A stretch of DNA of 64,000 bases, from positions 42,941,990 through 43,005,989 of the forward strand of contig CM068386.1 of assembly GCA_034770075.1 (NCBI GenBank), read 5' to 3'. Both the position numbers and the translations under genes were made by a program. The stretch's first letter is position 1, and each line of letters opens with the position of its first letter. The DNA is from Aralia elata. Lineage: Eukaryota; Streptophyta; Magnoliopsida; Apiales; Araliaceae. Under the pieces are notes generated by a model that searched no databases, was not told the DNA's origin, and saw only the letters and a list, made by a program, of their open reading frames with translations. Below are positions 56,413-64,000 of the stretch, one piece after another.

Positions 56413-57438
56413 TGTAATGACCGTGAATTTTTAAACTCCATTATTAATTAAATATAAATTTAATTTTTAATGAGTTAGCTTTGTATGTTTATTTAAAATC
56501 TTGTGTGATTAATTGGTTATGTGATTATGTAACTTCGCGTAGTTGCCAAGATTTATTAAAGGGAGTCACTAATGATTTAATTAAATTAGTGGACTAGCCC
56601 TAAGGTTTAATATCAGAAGAATTGATAAAGTTGTCTATTAATTTAAATATTAAATTTATTTGAATATAGTGGAGGAATTTAATTTGCATAGATTAATTAA
56701 TATAATTATTAATTAATGTATGCAATATTGATATTAATATTTGATAGTCCATTGACTGGGTTAATACTAAGCGGACTAGATTAATTGATTAATCAATCTT
56801 ATCTTTTGTGTAATTATGAATTGGGGAATAAATGTGTACTAGATTAATTGGGATTTCTTTTATGTGTTATTATTTCTCTAAGTAGCATTAATTTGGGACA
56901 CGAGTTATGGTACATATCCTATTTATTTTTAAACCGTAGTCTCCAATGAGGGAGAGAGAAATCAAATAGTAAAGGAACAGTGGTAGCCTCATCCTCCTTT
57001 TTTCCAGCCGTGTTTAGGCATGAGGCCTAAGCCTATTGCTTGTATCAGATGGTAAGCATGATGAAGGAGAGAGTGGGCAGCTCACCAAACCACCATTGCC
57101 CAACAACTTCTTCTTTTCCTCGTTGGTTCTTCAATTTGGGCAAAGGCATTGCCTGAGCAATGAATTCTCTATAAATTGGAGCTTCTTCTTCATGATTTCA
57201 GTTGCTACAACTTCTGATAGGTTAGTATAGAGAGTGAGCATTGCTAAGAAGTGCTAGTAATCTGAAGCTAAGTAATCTAGGAGTATCAATTTAGCTTCAT
57301 TAGCGGTAAGAATTCGTCACTGTGTTCTTAATTGCTTAGTCCATTAAATTCTAAGAAATTGTGTAATCTTGTCAATTAGCTTGAAAGTTGATACCATGAT
57401 GTTATCTGGGTTGTATATGGCTGTTATGAACCCTTTGG
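56413..57438 (+). mobile_element. Chromovirus-type LTR, left part
   Basis: Starts TGTAATGACCGTGAATTTTTAA, as the LTRs at 47132 and 3940. A TATA-like CTATAAATTGG lies at 57169-57179. Interrupted at 57438 by an inverted 1.8-kb LTR; the rest should lie further right. Confidence 0.8.
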
Positions 57439-58016
57439 TGTTAGGTTTGTATATAGCGCGGACATGCAATCAAATTACATAAATAGCGCGGAAGCGCGAT
57501 AAAAACGGTTTTTAAAATTTTTATACAAACCATCACCAAGATCAATCTATGTACTCAATTAACGATATAAACGAAAGAGATAGAGATTAAGAAATTATAC
57601 CCTCGTAGAACCGTACTACCTCGGGTACAAGTTCAACTCCAATTCCTTCGTGTTCTCCTCGAATTCCACCGATTAAAATCCTTCCTTTGATCAACGTTAG
57701 CCACCCAAGTGTTTGGCCTCTAGAGGTGATCCACCAAGGAAGAATAGGTATTCAAGAAGTTGGGTATTGGCAAAACCCTAGTTTCTATCTCTATAGAAAA
57801 TACAAGTACTCTCCAAAATCTGATGCAAGAGTGTGTAACCCTAATCTATGATAAGACCCTTCTTATTTATAGATGTAGGAAAACCCTTACCTAAACTATT
57901 TAGGATTAGGGTTTCTATTATAATTAAACTCCTTTAATTATGCTCCTAATCCAATTAGGAATTCATGAGAGAGTACTTCTATTAATTAATTCCCAATCCT
58001 TATTAGGAATTAAATA

Positions 58017-58080
<64 letters not shown>

Positions 58081-58721
58081 GACTCCTCTTATTAATTTAT
58101 ATTTAATATTTCCAAAAAATTAAATAATAAATATTAAGCTATTTAATTTATTCTATCTTCATAGATTAAATTAAATACACTTAACTTATTATTACAATTA
58201 TGTCATTTACTTCTTAAATATATATTTTCTTTTTGCGATGTGACCATTTAGGTTCTCCATATTAAACTAGTTGTGAATAAATCAATTAGAACAATTCTAA
58301 TCTTATTTAAATAAATAAATTAAACTATTTAATTAATTTAAATAAATAATATTTATTCTACAATAAGGGTAAGCCCCCTTAGCGATCAACGACTTTCCAG
58401 ATAATATAGATTTCAACATTAATCACAAAAGAACCTTTCAGTGCATAGTTACCGTACAATTCAATCCTTCTACCATACAACGTCCCAACTAAATATAAGA
58501 CATGGATTTACTGTCAAGTCTTATTTTATTTAATTATATGTATTTCCATTCCCAAATGCACAACTCTAAATAATGCAAATTAGAAACTCCTTTCCAATTT
58601 CATTCTGCCTTGGCCAAGGACTACCGAGTTGTCATTTATCGAATCATATAGGACATTTCATCTTTTACTAGACGAGGTAGATTCCTTATTGATCATTCAC
58701 CTATCTTCATGTACAACTAAT
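57439..58721 (-). mobile_element. 1.8-kb LTR (minus), truncated by an Athila-like LTR
   Basis: Starts TGTTAGGTTTGTATATAGCG and follows the copy at 52063 closely, including an (AAT)n tract at 58017-58080 and TATA box 57864-57871. It stops at the point matching 53309 of that copy, where the TGATGAG LTR begins. Confidence 0.85.
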
Positions 58722-60000
58722 TGATGAGTGTGTTTTATATACATAAATTAGGTGCTTTTGAGCTTGATAATTTATAAATCCTAAGTCATTTCGGTTGGTT
58801 TTATGTGTTTTTATCTTATTGTTATGTAATATAGCTTTGTATTGGTTTTATATGTTTTTGTATGCTTTTATGTGTTTTTCATGTTGTTTTGTAGGAATTG
58901 AAATAAAAGCTCCTTGGAATCAATACCCATAACTTGATTTTCGGTACTGTAGCTGCTTGTTTCCCAATTTCACCCATGATCCAATCCGAATCTCTCAAAA
59001 CTCAAAGAACGAAAGTTGTAGATATTAATCTCAGCTTTCGGGAGCATCCGGAATCATCGAATTTGAAGTTCGTATGAGAGCGTTATGGCTATTTTACCAT
59101 CGTATTTGGCATGTATTTTACACAGCAGTTTCTTCGGCCTCCATTTGAGCCTTTCTCCGGACATTTTCTCGTCAAGCTCCAGTTATGGAAGTTGTAGAGC
59201 TCTTTCTCATCTTTCCATAGCCTATTTACATTCCTTAATCCGAGTTCGGACGAAGAAGTTATGGCCATTTTACTAACAGAGGTCAAAGCTGAGTCGGGAT
59301 ACAGGCCACCTTGCACGGGCGCGCGGAAATGGGTGCGGGCGCACGACGCCTGGCACCAGGCAGCCAGCGCGCGCGCGCGCGGCGTGGGCATGCCATGGGC
59401 GTGCGGCATGGCCAGGGGGCAGTGTGCGGGCGCACCAGGCGGCGTGCGGGCGCATCTGGGCGTGCTGAGTGCGATCTTCTGAGCTCCTAGTGCGTTTCCA
59501 GCTCACTTTTGACCCAAAATCTGATGTGTGGCTAGGGTTTTTCATGGAGGCACTATATAATATCTCATTGGGGCTTCATATTTCAAGAACGAGGGATTGG
59601 GAGGCTACACTAAAACACCAATTTGAGAGCAAAAGTGCTGCAATACAAGGAAAAACTCAGCACAAGCCAAAGAACCAAGAAGGAAGGGATTGTCAAAGCA
59701 TATCTAGACCTTGGGAGGCTGCACATACATCATCAAGAAGAGCTTGAGGGCTACAAATCAAGAAAATTCCAGCAACAAGCTCAGGAGCAAAAAGAGAAAC
59801 GAATGCCAAATGAAGAGGAAGAGCTAGAGATTGACATCAACCAAGCAAACAACATATGAATATCTTCTAAATGGGTTTTATCATCTCTTTCTTTCCTTTG
59901 AATTTGTAATTCTAATTTATGATGAACACCATGTGTTTGATGTTTTGCTTAGCTACCATGAACTAGACCTCAATTTCTAAGATTTCAACTTAGAACAACA
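58722..60000 (+). mobile_element. Athila-like LTR, left part
   Basis: Begins TGATGAGTGTGTTTTATATAC. The first 557 bp match the short LTRs at 42965 and 46116; beyond that come a very GC-rich block (59279-59470), a TATA-like CTATATAATATC (59553) and a segment ending near GAACTAGACCTCAATTTC. The right boundary is approximate, where chromovirus B begins. Confidence 0.75.
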
Positions 60001-61015
60001 TTTTACATTATCGGGAGCATTACATGTGGTTACGCGCATGCCCGACACCCTCTGATTGCCCCAAATTACACATCAGTCCTATAAATAGCCAATTTAGGCC
60101 ATGCTGCAGACCTCAAATTGAACAACTCAAAGAACGGAAGTTGTAGGTCTTCTCGTCCTCTTTCCAAATCATCTTGAATCACCTCAATCCGAGTTTGTAT
60201 GAGAAAGTTATACCTATTTTAGTAAAGGACGTCAAAGCAGTCCAACCTAACACTATTCTAGCGCGTCCGAGCACTGAAACATATAGTGTTTAGTGTGGAC
60301 TGCGCTGAGGCCTTTGACATTCAGCGCGGATGGTGCTGAACTAGGGTAATTTGAGAGTCGTTGGCTCTGAAACGCAGATAACATAAATTTCCAGATTTCG
60401 CGACTCGACCTTCCTCCACTCTAATCTTCATATCTCCTTATATACACGTTCAAATTAGTCTATTTCGGACTCTATGGACTCCTAACTCATGGGGCTACAA
60501 CATATCAAAAATTCAGAGCTACCCATTAATATTAACATGGCCAAATCTTAGGCCAAAGTACTAAGTTCATACTTTGTTTTCGTGTTCTTGGTGTTCTTCA
60601 CCAAAATCACCATAACTTATTCGTTTTAAGAGCTTTTTACTCCGTTCCAGCTCACTCGTAAAAGTATATCACAACAACCATAAACAAAACATTTAACGTC
60701 AAAGATTTACACATTTCTTATCCAAACAGTCTGTATAGTCCATTTCTTTCTCCTTTATGCATAGGTCCGAATCATTCGTACTTTGTTCCACTTTTGGATG
60801 TTATTAACGGATGTTTTAAGTCATTAACAACATATAAACTCATTCCTTAACAACTAATAACATCACAGTAACAAATATAAAATCTACCATTGACGAACCA
60901 AAAACTCTAGGAAAGCTTGAAATGAAAGGGATGAATTTGGTTTTGATGTTCTAACCTCTTGTAGCTTCCTTCTTAGTAACTAGAGGGTTGTTACAGTGGC
61001 TAGCTTCCTTCTTCT

Positions 61016-61047
<32 letters not shown>

Positions 61048-61926
61048 TTCGTTCGTCCGACCGACTCTCTCTCGCTCTCTATTTTCTCTCTCTAGCTCCT
61101 TGTGTATTCTTGCTCTTGTCTTAACAAAATGGAAGGAATGTTTATGCAATGTAAGGGAATGGCAACAAGAAGGAATGTATCGGAAGATGGTATAAGCATG
61201 CTGAGCATCGGTGGGTGAGGATTTAATCCTCCGAGGGTCAAGTTGCACATTCAAGATGAATGTTGCAATACTCACAATTCCTATGTATTGGGTTTACAAT
61301 ATAAGCAACATGGTGTCGGCAATCAGCTCTCTACCTCCCGACCGATTGGTTACAAGCCACACGTGTCAAGTTTTGATTGGATAAGGCTCAATTGCCTCTC
61401 AAAATTAGTCCGAATATACTTATATATCCGAATACTCTCACTTTTGTACCCAATTTGGTAAATAACTCTACCAAAAATTAAAATAGATACTCCTATAAAT
61501 ATTGGGACGTGTAAAAATAATTATCATGGGATTTGTTCAATTATTCGGAATACCCATATAATACATTTCGGATACGGATTAAATCACGTATCAACTCCAA
61601 TAAAATTTCTGACACTTGAAAAAATTATTCCTTCGCATACACGCATTAACGAAATTATTCAACATCGAAAAAGATAAAAAAATATATCTGGCATGAATAG
61701 TGCCTCGGGATGTGTGTCCGTGAATAGTGATTTAGCGACGCTACGCGAAATCAATCATTCACTTAAACAAAACTATAACACGAAAAATTTCATGCATTCA
61801 CATAATCCAAGTTGTCACACAACCTTTAAACATGAAACACAAAAATAATATTAATAAAATATAATATATCCATTAATATTCAAAAATTCAAATTTCAAGG
61901 TAGATCTAGAATTCCCGGTCGTTACA
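60000..61926 (-). mobile_element. 3' LTR of chromovirus B
   Basis: Read on the minus strand it starts TGTAACGACCGGG at 61926, directly after a polypurine tract. The far end is uncertain (about 60000-60060; TGTGGTTACGCG at 60024 is a candidate terminus). It includes a (CTT)n tract at 61007-61050 and one copy of the AAGTTGTAG...AAAGTTATA module at about 60138-60225. Confidence 0.7.
61007..61050. repeat. (CTT)n microsatellite
   Basis: Nearly pure TTC repeats followed by CT-rich sequence. On the minus strand it would encode a run of Glu, which I regard as an artefact. Confidence 0.9.
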
Positions 61927-61936
61927 TCCTCCCCTT
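61927..61936 (-). other. Polypurine tract of chromovirus B
   Basis: Minus strand AAGGGGAGGA next to the LTR start. Confidence 0.85.
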
Positions 61937-61990
61937 ATAAGAATTTTGTCCCCGGAATTATAATCTAGGTACAGAAAACTTAACATGGGT

Positions 61991-62380
61991 TCACTCAAAA
62001 AGATGCTGATAATTCTGCCTCATCTTTTCTTCTAGTTCCCACGTAGCTTCTTCAACCGCGTGGTTCCTCCAAAGCACTTTGACCGTGACCGAATGGATGA
62101 CCTTATTTCTTAACGTCTGCTCTTTCCTATCTAATATCTCGACATGAATCTCTTCATACGACAAGTCTCGCTCAACTTGAATTGGTTCATAGAATTTCAC
62201 GTGCTTGTAGTCGGGTTTGTATAGCCGCAACACAGAAACGTGAAACACATTGTGAATGTCCTCAAGTTTAGGAGGTAGAGCTACTTCGTACGCTACTTCA
62301 CCTACCCTCTTTAAAACTTCAAAAGGTCTTACGAACCTGGGACTCAATTTCCCCTTTTTCCCAAATCTGATCTTCCCCTT
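61991..62380 (-). CDS. Integrase C-terminus with chromodomain-like tail, chromovirus B
   Basis: Frame of 118 codons (61991-62347) in register with the main integrase frame upstream but separated by a TGA at 62378-62380, where Trp or another residue is expected in KVSPxKG. It has PRFVRPFEVLKRVGEVAYEVALPP (GPY/F-like module), HNVFHVSVLRLY, and then KVLWRNHAVEEATWELEEKMRQ, the chromodomain-like tail of plant chromoviruses that directs insertion to heterochromatin. Confidence 0.85.
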   Translation of the reverse strand, partial: KGKIRFGKKGKLSPRFVRPFEVLKRVGEVAYEVALPPKLEDIHNVFHVSVLRLYKPDYKHVKFYEPIQVERDLSYEEIHVEILDRKEQTLRNKVIHSVTVKVLWRNHAVEEATWELEEKMRQNYQHLFE

Positions 62381-63655
62381 TCAGGGAGATACCTTCAAAA
62401 ATACAAAGCTGCCAACTTCAAAGTCTCGCTTCTGACGATGCAAATCGGCATATTTCTTTTGTCGGTCCTGAGTTGCTACTAATCGAGCCCTTATTACTTT
62501 GATGACATCCACAGTCTGTTGTACTAATTCAGGTCCCAACAGTCTCCGTTCACCGCCTTCATTCCAACACAAAGGTGTTCGGCACTTCCTCTCGTATAAT
62601 GCTTCATATGGCAGCATGCCAATACTCGCATGATAACTGCTATTATAGGCAAACTCCACCAACGGTAGATGATCATCACAGCTGCCTTTAAAATCCATCA
62701 CACATGCTCTAAGCATGTCTTCAAGCGCTTGAATCGTTCGTTCGCTTTGCCTGTCCATTTGAGGATGATACGTTATACTCAACCTCAACTGGGTTCCCAA
62801 CCTTTCTTGCAAGCTCTTCCAGAAATTCGACGTGAAATGCGGATCTCTGTCAGATACAATAGATACCAGCACCCCAAGTCGTGCCACAATCTCTTTCACA
62901 TATAACTTTGCTAGCTGCTCCAAATTGTACCTTATCTTGATCGGTAGAAAATGTACAGATTTAGTTAAATGATCCACGATCACCCAGATCGCGTCGTAAC
63001 CCTTCTGAGTTGGTGGAAGCCCCGTCACAAAATCCATCGTGATATGCTTCCACTTCCACTCCGAAATCTCCAACGGTTGTAGCAGTCCACCTGGTTTCTG
63101 ATATTCTACTTTTACCCTCTGACATGTCAAACATTGCCCAACACATTCCGCGACCTCCCTCTTCATGTTTGGCCACCAGAAGTGTTGGCGCAAGTCCTGA
63201 TATATCTTGGTACTACCAGGGTGTATCGAATATTTTGTAGAATGAGCTTCCTGTAAAATCTCTTCTTTCAACTCCAGAACCATCGGTATCCAGATCCTCC
63301 CTTCAAACCTTAGCAATCCCCTGCTATCAGACTTGTACTTTAATTCCTCTCGTTCTGAGATTCGCTTCTTTATGGCGATACATTCATCATCCTTTTCTTG
63401 AGCCTCCTTTATCTTGTCTAATAAGGTCGGACTCGCCTCAACTGCGAACAGTTTCTCGTCTGCATCTGTCGGATACTTGACTTCCAATTCTAGTTTTTCC
63501 ATCTCCTTGATTAGTCCCTCTTGAGCTGCCAGCATCATCAACTTATCTCTGCCCTTCCTACTTAGAGCATCAGCTACTACATTGGCCTTATCGGGATGGT
63601 ATAGAATCTCACAATCGTAGTCCTTGATCAACTCCGACCATCGCCTCTGCCTCAT
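62381..63655 (-). CDS. RNase H tail and integrase of chromovirus B
   Basis: 424-residue frame. Residues 1-35 are the RNase H tail and linker (DYDCEILYHPDKANVVADALSRKG). Zinc-binding residues are His138, His145, Cys175 and Cys178. The catalytic triad is Asp208 (TMDFV), Asp269 (VSDRDP) and Glu305 (SERTIQ), with the 35-residue spacing intact. The conserved HPQTDGQ reads HPQMDRQ. The C-terminal module lies beyond a TGA. Apart from that stop the integrase looks sound, unlike that of chromovirus A. Confidence 0.92.
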   Translation of the reverse strand: MRQRRWSELIKDYDCEILYHPDKANVVADALSRKGRDKLMMLAAQEGLIKEMEKLELEVKYPTDADEKLFAVEASPTLLDKIKEAQEKDDECIAIKKRISEREELKYKSDSRGLLRFEGRIWIPMVLELKEEILQEAHSTKYSIHPGSTKIYQDLRQHFWWPNMKREVAECVGQCLTCQRVKVEYQKPGGLLQPLEISEWKWKHITMDFVTGLPPTQKGYDAIWVIVDHLTKSVHFLPIKIRYNLEQLAKLYVKEIVARLGVLVSIVSDRDPHFTSNFWKSLQERLGTQLRLSITYHPQMDRQSERTIQALEDMLRACVMDFKGSCDDHLPLVEFAYNSSYHASIGMLPYEALYERKCRTPLCWNEGGERRLLGPELVQQTVDVIKVIRARLVATQDRQKKYADLHRQKRDFEVGSFVFLKVSP

Positions 63656-64000
63656 GTTTAGTTCCTTTTGAGTGAAGATATACTTCAGACTTTTGTGGTC
63701 TGTGTATATTTCACACTTCTCCCCTTCTCATAGTCCTTCAGCTGCCGTGACGCGTACGCAATGACCTTCCCATGCTGCATCAATACGCACCCAAGGGCTT
63801 TGTGTGACGCATCACTGTACACCACAAATCCCCCTGTATTATCTGGTAGTGATAACACAGATGCTTCACTAAGTCTCTTCTTTAACTCCAAGAAACTTTC
63901 TTCGCACTTGTTCGTCCACTGAAATTTCACAGTCTTCCTTGTCAAATTTGTCAACGGTGTCGCTATCTTTGAAAAGTTCTGAATAAATCTCCGATAGTAA
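63656..64000 (-). pseudogene. RNase H of chromovirus B with internal deletion, runs off the edge
   Basis: The frame at 63685-63954 has KRLSEASVLSLPD and YSDASHKALGCVLMQHGKVIAYASRQLKDYEK and then jumps out of frame. Comparison with chromovirus A (5352-5582) shows that about 80 bp are missing at about 63722, including the codons for THDLELA with the catalytic Glu. RT lies beyond the window. Confidence 0.8.

Noticed and set aside
57036..57230. 64-codon frame near a TATA-like box
   Set aside because: It lies in the chromovirus LTR promoter region with no domain; chance frame.
59623..59859. Frame with a Glu/Gln-rich end (78 codons) in the Athila-like LTR
   Set aside because: It lies inside the LTR leader. 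I recognise no domain, and the solo LTR offers no obviously matching frame.
61000..61275. Minus-strand frame ending in poly-Glu
   Set aside because: The Glu run is the (CTT)n microsatellite; no conserved domain.
1..64000. Host plant genes or tRNA genes
   Set aside because: Every coding-like region could be assigned to an element. tRNA-like words occur only as short primer binding sites.

Overview
The window is plant nuclear DNA, almost certainly from a eudicot, made of nested LTR retrotransposons. I see no host gene, rRNA, tRNA or CRISPR array. The evidence is Tat/Ogre-type and chromovirus-type Ty3 polyproteins, an Athila-like LTR family, plant-type introns, LTR boundaries of the form TG...CA and several exact 5-bp target-site duplications (TSDs).

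Layout. (1) About 396-3940 is a minus-strand chromovirus-type LTR inserted in the integrase of chromovirus A (3941-10803, minus strand, heavily mutated, with a 1.26-kb tandem duplication of its gag region). (2) The 5' LTR of A runs from 10804 to 37415. It is about 3.5 kb long but was opened twice. A solo LTR sits at 11777-16911 (TSD AGTTG) and holds a second solo LTR at 14422-16219 (TSD ATATG). A complete 17.95-kb Tat-lineage element, called Tat-1 here, sits at 17542-35493 (TSD ATATA). (3) A itself is inserted in the left LTR of an older, related element, Tat-2, whose remains run from 37416 to 54415. Tat-2 is broken by a solo Athila-like LTR (39135-40723, TSD GGAGA), a short gag-only LTR element (42965-46672), a chromovirus solo LTR (47132-50404, TSD TTGGC), an LTR fragment (about 51190-51548) and a 1.8-kb solo LTR (52063-53880, TSD TTTTT). 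(4) From 54416 to 64000 come the left halves of successively nested insertions: 1.8-kb LTR with primer site, chromovirus LTR, inverted 1.8-kb LTR, Athila-like LTR, and chromovirus B, whose pol runs off the right edge.

The most interesting object is Tat-1. On the minus strand it encodes gag-protease-G-patch, then RT, a degenerate RNase H, a second archaeal-type RNase H and integrase. A predicted 169-bp intron lies between protease and RT. Three nonsense codons, one at the Tyr of YVDD, break pol. On the plus strand, between the end of pol and the 3' LTR, it carries two spliced-looking genes facing pol. One is an intact three-exon gene (596 codons) for a plant mobile domain (PMD)-like protein. 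The other is a broken gene resembling DUF7745. Tat-2 keeps the same antisense PMD gene at the same place, with the same intron positions, as a pseudogene. The module therefore belongs to the element lineage. Between these genes and the 3' LTR each copy has its own tandem array (140 bp made of four 35-bp units in Tat-1; 56 bp in Tat-2), and both copies share a GC-rich palindromic motif.

All calls come from reading the sequence by eye. Family names rest on recalled domain signatures, not on searches.
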